Assembly: GCA_016207985.1 (NCBI GenBank)
Contig: JACQYX010000329.1
Span: 1-5,117, forward strand
Length of the DNA stretch: 5,117 nt
Origin: Ignavibacteriales bacterium
GTDB lineage: Bacteria; Bacteroidota; Ignavibacteria; UBA10030; SZUA-254
Direction: 5' to 3'
Shown here piece after piece: positions 1 to 5,117 of this stretch (its first letter is position 1; the number at the start of each line of letters is the position of its first letter). The notes under the pieces were generated by a model. That model did no database searches. It was not told where the DNA came from and saw nothing but the letters and a program-made list of their open reading frames with translations. The position numbers and the translations under genes are program-made.

Positions 1-702
1 GGTCTTAAAAATGTTGCAATACTCGCTTCTTCAGAATCGATTGGCAGAGCATTAGCAGAAAGTATTAATCGCGAAGTGAAGAGGTTAGGCGGTAACGTTA
101 TTGCATTCGAGTATTATGCACGTGAGTCCAGCGACCTGAGTGAACAATTCATTAACATCCGCAATGCAGGTTTTAAGCTTGCCGGTCGAAAAGAAGAGGG
201 AGACGATACACAAGTACCGCTCTATGCAATCGATGGTTTGTTTATTGCTATAGCTGATGCTGATGAAATTGGTGTAATCGCATCACAGATAAAATATTTT
301 AATATTGAAACGCATCTTCTTGGCAGCAACGAATGGTACGCACCATCGCAGTTAGAATCAAATAAACGCTATCTAAACGGATTAATATTCCCAACCGATT
401 CATTTCAAGATGAAGGTGATCCGTTATATCAAGAATTCGACAGGATATATTTTTCAATAAATAAAAAGCATCCGACGAAATACTCACTCATCGGATATGA
501 CACGATGCATTTGCTTCTCGACCGGATAAAAGAGGATGTAGATACACGAGAGAAACGAATCCGAGCATTGGATGCTGTCGAGTCGTTTCCCGGTTTACAC
601 GGAAAGATTACGTTTACGAACGGGAGAGTGAATTCAGAGATGCAGATTCTTCAGTTCAATAATGGTGAAATACAAAAAGTAGCAGAACTATCAATTGAAT
701 AA
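1..702 (+). CDS. Periplasmic-binding-fold (type 1) protein, C-terminal part, 5' end outside window
   Basis: The reading frame is open from base 1 and gives 233 residues ending at TAA 700-702, so the real start lies left of the window; the in-frame GTG at 76 lies inside the domain and is not a credible start. The visible part looks like the C-terminal half of a type-1 periplasmic-binding fold (Peripla_BP_6 family, as in branched-chain amino-acid receptors and penicillin-binding-protein activators). It opens with a strand and helix (KNVAILASSE, then a helix ending near EVKRLGG). Next come DGLFIAIADADEIGVIASQ, a typical beta-strand and helix, and a segment with EFDRIYFSINKKHPTKYSLIGYD in two short pieces. 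It closes with the family-style ending of a Gly-rich turn (FPGLHGKITF) and NGRV. The ligand cannot be told from this fragment. It could be a solute receptor or a TPR-linked envelope protein. radC follows 19 bp downstream on the same strand, suggesting one transcript. The fold is fairly sure; the function is unknown. Confidence 0.75.
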   Translation, partial: GLKNVAILASSESIGRALAESINREVKRLGGNVIAFEYYARESSDLSEQFINIRNAGFKLAGRKEEGDDTQVPLYAIDGLFIAIADADEIGVIASQIKYFNIETHLLGSNEWYAPSQLESNKRYLNGLIFPTDSFQDEGDPLYQEFDRIYFSINKKHPTKYSLIGYDTMHLLLDRIKEDVDTREKRIRALDAVESFPGLHGKITFTNGRVNSEMQILQFNNGEIQKVAELSIE

Positions 703-703
703 C

Positions 704-710
704 AGGAGGG
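704..710 (+). promoter_or_regulatory. Ribosome binding site deciding the radC start
   Basis: AGGAGGG sits just after the upstream stop codon and 11-12 bases before ATG 722. An in-frame TTG at 695 would lie upstream of this site and overlap the previous gene, and an in-frame GTG at 710 would touch it. Only ATG 722 is placed to use it, although the spacing is slightly long. Confidence 0.7.
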
Positions 711-721
711 TGCATTGTAAT

Positions 722-1438
722 ATGAAACAAATTAAAAAAGTTAGTGAGCTGTCTGTTTATCATTCCACGATACCAAATTGGCCCCGTGAGGAGCGTCCCA
801 GAGAAAAATTTATGAAGTACGGTCCAGCCGCACTCTCGAGCGCAGAATTACTTGCAATTATTTTAAGAACCGGTACGGGAAAAATAACCGCTGTGGATCT
901 GGCGAAAACCTTATTGAAGGAGTTCCGTTCTCTCGATCGGCTTGCTGCAAAATCATATTTAGATTTAAAAAAGTTTAAGGGATTGGGAGATACAAAAGCA
1001 ATCATGATATCTGCTGCATTCGAGCTGGGAAAGCGTGCCGCGGTTGAACAGAAGAACGAGAGAGTTCAAATAAATTCACCTCAAGACGTGGTTAATCGCT
1101 TCCTATCTGAATTCAGGGGTCTTAACCAAGAGATATTCAAGATACTTCTTCTTGACAGCGCAAATCATTTGATTGATGAAAAGATTATTACATCAGGAAT
1201 TCTAAACAGCTCGATTGTTCATCCGAGAGAAGTATTCCATCATGCTATCCTAGAGCTGGCTGCAAGCATCATTCTGCTTCATAATCATCCGAGCGGTAAT
1301 CCAGAACCAAGTGCAGATGACATCCAAATAACACGTCAAATGGTAGAAGCAGGTAAAGTAATCGGGATTCCGGTAAACGACCATATTATCATTGCAAGGG
1401 ATAAATATGCGAGTTTTGCTGAAAAAGGGCTTTTGTAG
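722..1438 (+). CDS. radC: RadC family protein (JAB/MPN domain, UPF0758)
   Basis: The product is 238 residues, normal for bacterial RadC. The N-terminal part carries the family signature around residues 21-52 (PREERPREKF, then GPAALSSAELLAIILRTGTG). A helix-hairpin-helix-like segment follows at about 82-105 (LKKFKGLGDTKA). The C-terminal JAB/MPN metalloprotease-like domain spans about 115-238 and has an intact JAMM motif: a Glu in HPREVF (E170), then H187, H189, S197 and D200 in HNHPSGNPEPSADD. These are zinc ligands in JAMM proteins. Despite the name, a DNA-repair role is not established for RadC, and its biochemical activity remains uncertain; related proteins occur on mobile elements. Here it is the chromosomal type, behind a periplasmic-binding-fold gene. 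The start is ATG 722, chosen for its AGGAGG site; a TTG nine codons upstream is in frame but less likely. No terminator-like hairpin follows it. Confidence 0.95.
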   Translation: MKQIKKVSELSVYHSTIPNWPREERPREKFMKYGPAALSSAELLAIILRTGTGKITAVDLAKTLLKEFRSLDRLAAKSYLDLKKFKGLGDTKAIMISAAFELGKRAAVEQKNERVQINSPQDVVNRFLSEFRGLNQEIFKILLLDSANHLIDEKIITSGILNSSIVHPREVFHHAILELAASIILLHNHPSGNPEPSADDIQITRQMVEAGKVIGIPVNDHIIIARDKYASFAEKGLL

Positions 1439-1471
1439 ATTATTACATTTTTAAATTTTTTAAGGTTTTGC

Positions 1472-1500
1472 TTGACAAAATAGGTTTTATTTCTTATTTT
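1472..1500 (+). promoter_or_regulatory. Sigma70-type promoter of the lipoprotein/LysM operon
   Basis: A perfect -35 box TTGACA (1472-1477) is followed after exactly 17 bp by TATTTT (1495-1500), which matches four of six bases of the consensus -10 box. The region is AT-rich, and T tracts precede the -35 (1448-1468). Transcription would start near 1507, leaving an untranslated leader of about 40 bases before ATG 1547. It is the best promoter in the window. Confidence 0.7.
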
Positions 1501-1546
1501 CAAATACCATTGAACAGTGAAACAAGTAACAATATAGGAGAGCTAC

Positions 1547-1807
1547 ATGAAAAAATTGATTAATTTCGTCATCATCGCTTCACTTTTGATAGGTGGAGTG
1601 ATGTTTTCGAGTTGTTCAAGCTCGCCATCTGAAGAAGAGCTGAGACAATTAGACGATTTGAAAAAGAGTGTAAACGCACTCGATAAACAGATTTCAGATA
1701 AGAAAGCTGAAAAAGCTGCCATTGAAAAACAGGTTGCAGAAAAAAATGGAAAACTTCAGCAATGCCAATCCGATCAGGAAGCGGTGAAGAAAGGACTGGG
1801 TAACTGA
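1547..1807 (+). CDS. Small coiled-coil lipoprotein of unknown function
   Basis: The product is 86 residues. A basic start (MKK), a hydrophobic core at about 4-19 and FSSC with Cys23 make a signal-peptidase II lipobox with the relaxed -3 residue (Phe) often seen outside Proteobacteria. Ser residues follow the Cys, with no Asp at +2, so outer-membrane placement is plausible. Residues about 30-83 are one highly charged helix rich in Lys, Glu, Gln and Ala, with hydrophobics spaced as in a coiled coil, and hold a second Cys at 73 (LQQCQ). The mature form of about 64 residues is close in size and build to Braun's lipoprotein Lpp. However, it ends in GLGN rather than a C-terminal Lys, so covalent attachment to peptidoglycan as in Lpp is not supported. 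AGGAG (1536-1540) lies 6 bases before ATG. The next gene starts one base after the stop, so the two are co-expressed. I recognise no named family. Confidence 0.85.
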   Translation: MKKLINFVIIASLLIGGVMFSSCSSSPSEEELRQLDDLKKSVNALDKQISDKKAEKAAIEKQVAEKNGKLQQCQSDQEAVKKGLGN

Positions 1808-1808
1808 T

Positions 1809-2573
1809 ATGAAGAACATCTATATTTTTTCGACAATCATATTCTTATTGTTCTTGATTGTTGCCCCTTCAATCGCTCAAGAGGAGATGACAAAAGAACA
1901 ATGGCAAACAGAGATGGCAAGCTATAAAGCAAAGGAAGCTGATCTTCAGAGCCAGTTGACTCAATTAAATAAGGATATCGAAGACCTGAAAGCACAATCG
2001 ACAAAATTGGATGCCGATATTCTTGCATGCGAGGATGCACTTTATGCTTTATTGGGCGTGACCAGAGCAGATGTTGAGGCATTCGATTCAGAGCTTACGC
2101 AGATGGAGAATCGTGTTTCTGAATTTCAGAGAATGTCGGATGCAGAGTTGGTTAACTACAAAGATGAAATGGTTAAGATGGACACGCGTCTGAAAGAAAT
2201 GGCTCAGAGCAAAATCTGTATGATACCGCGATATGGCGATCGTGTTAGTGCATTGCAGCAAAAGCTAATGGCGCTTCTAAACAGTATCCAGAAAGAGAAA
2301 ACATATACGGTCGGTACGTGGGCGAGGGATCGTGATTGTCTCTGGAATATTGCAAAGAAGAAGGATATCTATGCGAACGCATGGATGTGGCCCAAGATTT
2401 GGCAAGGCAACCGTGATATGATTAAAGATCCGGATATCATTAAACCAAAGTGGGTCTTGAAAATACCTGAAGGCAGCGAGTTATCAAAGGAAGAAAAATC
2501 AGCAGCGAATAAATATTATCGCAAGAAAGCTGCCGCCGAGCCTGCTGAAGTCCCGGCAGAACAACCTAAGTAA
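1809..2573 (+). CDS. Secreted coiled-coil protein with C-terminal LysM domain
   Basis: The product is 254 residues. Residues 1-23 form a signal peptide: a short polar start, a hydrophobic run at about 5-19, and cleavage likely after SIA (23|24). Residues about 27-72 and 93-165 are predicted helical coiled coils rich in Glu, Lys, Gln and Leu, separated near 74-90 by a short break with Cys74 and LLGVTRAD. Residues about 165-221 are a LysM-type peptidoglycan-binding domain: YTV start, DCLWNIAKKKDIY, the aromatic WMWPKIWQGNRD, IKDPDIIKP and a VLKIP end. The usual GD before LW is replaced by an expanded WARDRDC segment. The tail is Lys/Ala then Pro/Glu-rich. The protein should be periplasmic and bind the cell wall. 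It is translated just after the lipoprotein gene (1-base gap, weak AGGA at 1792-1795), so translational coupling is likely. The two may work together as a wall-to-membrane spacer or scaffold; this is inference. The LysM call is firm; the role is not known. Confidence 0.88.
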   Translation: MKNIYIFSTIIFLLFLIVAPSIAQEEMTKEQWQTEMASYKAKEADLQSQLTQLNKDIEDLKAQSTKLDADILACEDALYALLGVTRADVEAFDSELTQMENRVSEFQRMSDAELVNYKDEMVKMDTRLKEMAQSKICMIPRYGDRVSALQQKLMALLNSIQKEKTYTVGTWARDRDCLWNIAKKKDIYANAWMWPKIWQGNRDMIKDPDIIKPKWVLKIPEGSELSKEEKSAANKYYRKKAAAEPAEVPAEQPK

Positions 2574-2627
2574 CAAACGAGAGATTTGCCAAAAGCTCTC
2601 AGATTGTTTAAATACGTTCTAATATTT

Positions 2628-2673
2628 CAAGAAGCCCTTACTCATCTAATTGATGAGAGGGCTTCTTGTTTTT
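2628..2673 (+). terminator. Strong intrinsic terminator after the lipoprotein/LysM operon
   Basis: CAAGAAGCCCT (2628-2638) pairs perfectly with AGGGCTTCTTG (2658-2668). Inside it CTCATC (2641-2646) pairs with GATGAG (2652-2657) around a 5-base loop, with TA (2639-2640) bulged on the left arm. The 17-bp stem is followed at once by TTTTT (2669-2673). It lies 54 bp after the LysM gene stop and separates that operon from phoH. Confidence 0.92.
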
Positions 2674-2694
2674 AATAATCATTATTCGCAACTG

Positions 2695-2699
2695 AAAGG
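2695..2699 (+). promoter_or_regulatory. Ribosome binding site supporting the GTG start of phoH
   Basis: AAAGG lies 5 bases before GTG 2705, a good Shine-Dalgarno position. The first in-frame ATG (2750) is 15 codons later, and starting there would remove the AERKIKAGGVD segment that PhoH proteins normally carry before the LLG-ND motif. Confidence 0.6.
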
Positions 2700-2704
2700 T
2701 TTAA

Positions 2705-3712
2705 GTGACTTCCTTGGCAGAAAGAAAAATTAAAGCAGGTGGTGTTGATATGGTCAGACTTCTTGGTCTGAACGATGTCAACCTCAACATGCTCCAAGAG
2801 CATTTCGATGCGAACATCACCGTCCGTGGTGATAACATTACTTGCCGCGGTGACCAGCAACAGATCGATCAACTCGAGAAAATTTTCAAAGAGCTTATCT
2901 ATATTCTCAATAAAAACGGTAATCTAAATATTAATGACGTAGAAACCGTCATTGACCTTGTGAAGGTGAATGGTGAACCGGCAGTGCCAAAAAGTATTGC
3001 AGCGCAGGTCGGTGAAGAAGAGCTCGAGACTGTCGTTCTCTTTACCCGCAATGGAATTATTCGAGCAAGAACTTCCGGTCAGCGAGAATACATCCGACAG
3101 ATTAAGAAGAACGATATAGTGTTCTCCATCGGACCGGCTGGAACGGGAAAAACATATCTCGCAGTCGCTATGGCAGTTGCCTCGCTCAAGAATCGTGAGA
3201 TAACAAAAATAATTCTTGCTCGACCCGCCGTCGAAGCGGGTGAGAGTTTGGGATTTCTGCCGGGTGATTTAAAAGAAAAAGTCGATCCTTATCTCCGTCC
3301 GCTTTACGATGCGCTTGATGACATGATTCCACCGGATAAACTTAAAACGTACATCGAGCGGCGGGTTATTGAAGTTGTTCCGCTTGCATATATGCGCGGG
3401 CGAACGCTGAATAATGCTTTCGTAATACTCGATGAGGCACAAAATGCAACAAGTATGCAAATGAAGATGTTTCTCACCCGGCTTGGTGCAAACTCAAAAG
3501 CTATAATAACCGGTGATATAACCCAAATCGACCTTCCGACAAAAACAATTTCTGGTCTTGTGCAAATTCAAGAAATATTGCAAAATATTGACGGTGTGAA
3601 GTTTTGCTACTTCGATAGGAACGATGTAGTACGCCACAAGCTCGTGAAAGATATTATCGATGCATATGATAAGTTCCATACAAACGATATGGCAGAAAAC
3701 GGTAGCGTTTAG
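2705..3712 (+). CDS. phoH: PhoH family ATPase (PhoH-like protein)
   Basis: The product is 335 residues, typical for the PhoH/PhoL-type protein. The N-terminal part (about 15-70) carries the family opening LLGLNDVNLNMLQEHF and a small KH-like RNA-binding-type region. The C-terminal ATPase (about 122-325) has Walker A GPAGTGKT (143-150), the family segments LARPAVEAGESLGFLPGDL (172-190) and DPYLRPLYDALDDM (194-207), Walker B VILDEAQN (240-247) with D243/E244, and TGDITQIDLP (269-278). It ends with FDRNDVVRHKLVKDII. All key nucleotide-binding residues are present. PhoH proteins are cytoplasmic ATPases linked to RNA metabolism and often sit next to ybeY. Here the downstream neighbour is instead convergent mazG, so that linkage is absent at least on this side. 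The start is GTG 2705, backed by AAAGG and by homologous N-terminal residues. No clear own promoter is visible beyond a weak one overlapping the upstream terminator. Confidence 0.96.
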   Translation: MTSLAERKIKAGGVDMVRLLGLNDVNLNMLQEHFDANITVRGDNITCRGDQQQIDQLEKIFKELIYILNKNGNLNINDVETVIDLVKVNGEPAVPKSIAAQVGEEELETVVLFTRNGIIRARTSGQREYIRQIKKNDIVFSIGPAGTGKTYLAVAMAVASLKNREITKIILARPAVEAGESLGFLPGDLKEKVDPYLRPLYDALDDMIPPDKLKTYIERRVIEVVPLAYMRGRTLNNAFVILDEAQNATSMQMKMFLTRLGANSKAIITGDITQIDLPTKTISGLVQIQEILQNIDGVKFCYFDRNDVVRHKLVKDIIDAYDKFHTNDMAENGSV

Positions 3713-3731
3713 AGAATAATATCCTCTCTGA

Positions 3732-3749
3732 AGGAAATGAATGTTTCCT
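3732..3749. terminator. Weak hairpin between convergent phoH and mazG
   Basis: AGGAAA (3732-3737) pairs with TTTCCT (3744-3749) around a 6-base loop, preceded by a second small pairing AGAGA (3711-3715) with TCTCT (3725-3729). On the plus strand T-rich but interrupted sequence follows (3751-3765). The 43-bp gap between two convergent stops is where a shared terminator is expected, but the stem is short and the U tract broken. Confidence 0.35.
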
Positions 3750-3755
3750 GTAATG

Positions 3756-4514
3756 TTATTTCTTCTTCGCCTCTTCCCACAACTTATCCATTTCCTCCAA
3801 TGAAGATGAATGTATATCTTTTCCCATTTCCTTTAATCTTTTTTCGATATATTGAAAACGAGTCACAAACTTTTCCACAGTCTGCCTGAGAGCGTTTTCT
3901 GGATTAACTCTTATAAAACGAGAATAATTAACTAAGGCGAAAAGCAAATCGCCAAACTCACCTTCAACTTTTTCTTGATCCCCTTGTTCGATTGCGTGGT
4001 GAAGCTCGTGCATCTCTTCCTCGACTTTCTTCCAAGCGTCTTCCTTCTTTTCCCAATCGAAACCGACCCTCGATGCTTTGTCTGTTAAGCGATGTGCACG
4101 CAATAATGCAGGCAGTTCTTTAGGAACGCCCTCCAAGACAGATTCTCTGCCCTCACTCAATTTCAACTTTTCCCAATTTTTAATAATGTGGTCTACACCA
4201 TCGACTTTCGTTTCTCCGAAGACATGAGGATGTCGGTAAACAAGCTTCGCACTTATCTGTTCTATCACTTCTTTCAGCGTGAACTCGTCTTTTTCTTCAG
4301 CGATGTTTGAATGGAACACAACGTGCAGCAGCAAATCGCCTAATTCTTTCTTCAGCTCTTCAATGTCGTTGTTATCGATCGCTTCTACTACTTCGTATGT
4401 TTCTTCGATTAAACTGTGACGGATCGATGCGTGTGTTTGTTCTCTATCCCACGGACATTCTTTCCGTAATCGTTTGGTGATTTCAACGAATTTTGTGAAT
4501 TCTTTTTCTGCCAT
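3756..4514 (-). CDS. mazG: MazG nucleoside triphosphate pyrophosphohydrolase
   Basis: The product is 252 residues, close to E. coli MazG (263), with both tandem MazG domains. Domain 1 (about 15-100) has the metal-binding EEXXE at 37-41 (EETYE) and EXXD at 57-60 (ELGD). It also carries the signatures RLRKECPWDREQTH and YRHPHVFGE. Domain 2 (about 140-235) has LPALLRAHRLTDKASRVGFDW, EEXXE at 166-170 (EEMHE) and EXXD at 186-189 (EFGD). MazG is a cytoplasmic Mg-dependent all-alpha NTP pyrophosphatase that hydrolyses NTPs or dNTPs to NMPs and pyrophosphate, a house-cleaning role; in E. coli it also counters the stringent response. The start is ATG at 4514, with AGGA five bases upstream (4523-4520). 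An in-frame ATG at 4553 adds 13 residues unlike the family and runs into the promoter region. No mazE/mazF toxin-antitoxin genes adjoin it. Confidence 0.96.
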   Translation of the reverse strand: MAEKEFTKFVEITKRLRKECPWDREQTHASIRHSLIEETYEVVEAIDNNDIEELKKELGDLLLHVVFHSNIAEEKDEFTLKEVIEQISAKLVYRHPHVFGETKVDGVDHIIKNWEKLKLSEGRESVLEGVPKELPALLRAHRLTDKASRVGFDWEKKEDAWKKVEEEMHELHHAIEQGDQEKVEGEFGDLLFALVNYSRFIRVNPENALRQTVEKFVTRFQYIEKRLKEMGKDIHSSSLEEMDKLWEEAKKK

Positions 4515-4537
4515 GATAATCCTTTTCGATTTTTCAA

Positions 4538-4566
4538 AACATACCCAAAACATTAATGAAATGCAA
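4538..4566 (-). promoter_or_regulatory. Possible mazG promoter
   Basis: Reading the minus strand, TTGCAT (4566-4561) and TATGTT (4543-4538) are separated by exactly 17 bp and would start transcription about 16 bases before the mazG ATG. Matches to consensus are only moderate (three and four of six), so this rests mainly on spacing and position. Confidence 0.3.
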
Positions 4567-4568
4567 TT

Positions 4569-4597
4569 TTGAATTTGAAGCTTAAATATTTTATATT
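4569..4597 (+). promoter_or_regulatory. Likely promoter of the amidohydrolase gene
   Basis: TTGAAT (4569-4574) and TATATT (4592-4597) are separated by 17 bp, matching four and five of six consensus bases. Transcription would start near 4604, about 40 bases before ATG 4646. It lies back to back with, and nearly touching, the candidate mazG promoter in the 131-bp divergent gap. Confidence 0.5.
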
Positions 4598-4645
4598 GCC
4601 TCGACTAAATATTGTTATCATGATACACCAACTAATGAACGTCAT

Positions 4646-5117
4646 ATGAAGAACATTATTATTACCATCTCAATCGTCATTATTCTAATAGCCCTGTTCT
4701 TACTTATATTAAATAGATCAGAAAAAGTAGACATGCTGCTGATAAATGGTAAAGTTTATACACTCGATTCAGCGAATTCAGTTGTAGAAGCGATTGCAAT
4801 TCGTGGTGATAAAATCATCGGTGTCGGCAGCACAAGTGAGATAACGGGCAAGTTCGATTCTGATAATATTATCGACCTTAAAGGTAAGACCGTGCTTCCC
4901 GGTCTTATTGACGGACATGCGCATTTGTTAGGAGAAGGTGGACGTTTGGAGATACTCGATCTTGTTGGAACAACATCTGTAGAGCAGATAACGGAAATGG
5001 TTAAGGATAAAGTTAAAAAAGTTAAAACTGGAGATTGGATCCTTGGTCGAGGATGGGATCAAAATAATTGGGTTGTGAAGGAGTTTCCAACCATGGAAGC
5101 TTTGAATCGAGCTTCAC
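4646..5117 (+). CDS. YtcJ-like amidohydrolase, N-terminal part, cut by window end
   Basis: The frame stays open from ATG 4646 to the window end, giving 157 residues of an unfinished protein; the family is usually around 500-600 residues long. Residues 4-22 form a strongly hydrophobic segment (IIITISIVIILIALFLLIL), either a signal peptide without a clear cleavage site or a membrane anchor, so the enzyme probably acts outside the cytoplasm. From about 28 on it shows the amidohydrolase opening: MLLINGKVYTLD, VEAIAIRGDKIIGVG, a spacer, then LKGKTVLPGLIDGHAHL with the metal-binding HxH (H91, H93). The later WILGRGWDQNNW is characteristic of the Amidohydro_3/YtcJ group. Substrates in this group are mostly unknown; some act on amides such as N-substituted formamides. 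No good Shine-Dalgarno sequence precedes the ATG, but no other in-frame start exists between it and the stop at 4583. Family is confident, substrate unknown. Confidence 0.9.
   Translation, partial: MKNIIITISIVIILIALFLLILNRSEKVDMLLINGKVYTLDSANSVVEAIAIRGDKIIGVGSTSEITGKFDSDNIIDLKGKTVLPGLIDGHAHLLGEGGRLEILDLVGTTSVEQITEMVKDKVKKVKTGDWILGRGWDQNNWVVKEFPTMEALNRAS

Noticed and set aside
76..702. Complete 208-residue gene starting at GTG 76
   Set aside because: The frame is open to base 1 and the residues before 76 continue the fold, so the gene is partial, not short.
695..721. Nine-codon N-terminal extension of RadC from TTG 695
   Set aside because: It starts inside the preceding gene and upstream of the AGGAGG site that serves ATG 722, and the added residues (from NNRRVHCN) are not RadC-like.
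760..1005. Minus-strand open frames inside radC, the LysM gene and phoH (for example 760-1005, 1837-2082, 2672-2872, 3269-3460, 3494-3679) and 299-487
   Set aside because: All lie antisense to well-supported genes, give low-complexity or Cys/Ile-rich products without motifs, and lack convincing ribosome sites; they are shadows of the coding strand.
722..1438. RadC as a sign of a mobile element or defence island
   Set aside because: It has the full-length chromosomal form with the HhH-like N-terminal part, and its neighbours are ordinary chromosomal genes with no integrase, transposase or repeats.
2579..2600. Hairpin GAGAG (2579-2583) with CTCTC (2596-2600) after the LysM gene
   Set aside because: The stem is short with a mismatch and no T tract follows; the terminator at 2628-2673 is far better.
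3756..4514. MazG as part of a toxin-antitoxin or phage-defence locus
   Set aside because: It is the long two-domain housekeeping form, and no mazE/mazF, relA or defence gene adjoins it.
4515..4553. MazG start at ATG 4553, adding 13 residues
   Set aside because: The extension MFWVCFEKSKRII is unlike the family and covers the likely promoter, while ATG 4514 has a well-placed AGGA.

Overview
The window is an ordinary stretch of bacterial chromosome: AT-leaning (GC a little above 40 %, by eye), densely coding, and built mostly from conserved housekeeping families. Nothing in it points to a phage, a plasmid, an insertion sequence, a CRISPR array or a tRNA. The gene mix fits a Gram-negative with an outer membrane: an intact diderm-type lipoprotein signal, a periplasmic LysM coiled-coil protein, and a periplasmic-binding-fold protein beside radC. 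My best guess is an uncultured member of the Bacteroidota/Chlorobiota/Ignavibacteria (FCB) neighbourhood. That is inference from protein style, not from a marker gene.

Layout: (1) 1-702 is the C-terminal part of a type-1 periplasmic-binding-fold protein, cut by the left edge. (2) 722-1438 is radC, close behind it on the same strand and probably co-transcribed. (3) A gap of about 110 bp holds a good sigma70-type promoter. It drives a two-gene envelope operon: a small coiled-coil lipoprotein (1547-1807) and, one base later, a secreted coiled-coil plus LysM protein (1809-2573). The operon ends at a strong intrinsic terminator (2628-2673). (4) 2705-3712 is a PhoH-family ATPase starting at GTG. 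(5) 3756-4514 is mazG on the minus strand, convergent with phoH across a 43-bp gap that holds only weak hairpins. (6) 4646-5117 is the start of a YtcJ-like amidohydrolase with an N-terminal membrane segment, divergent from mazG and cut by the right edge.

The least explained part is the lipoprotein/LysM pair. It has its own promoter and terminator, and both proteins combine a charged coiled coil with a single Cys near residue 73-74, just before a Leu-Gly. They look like partners in a peptidoglycan-linked envelope structure. PhoH and MazG are nucleotide- and RNA-related housekeeping functions, but they are not in one operon here. I found no convincing new defence or mobile system in this window.
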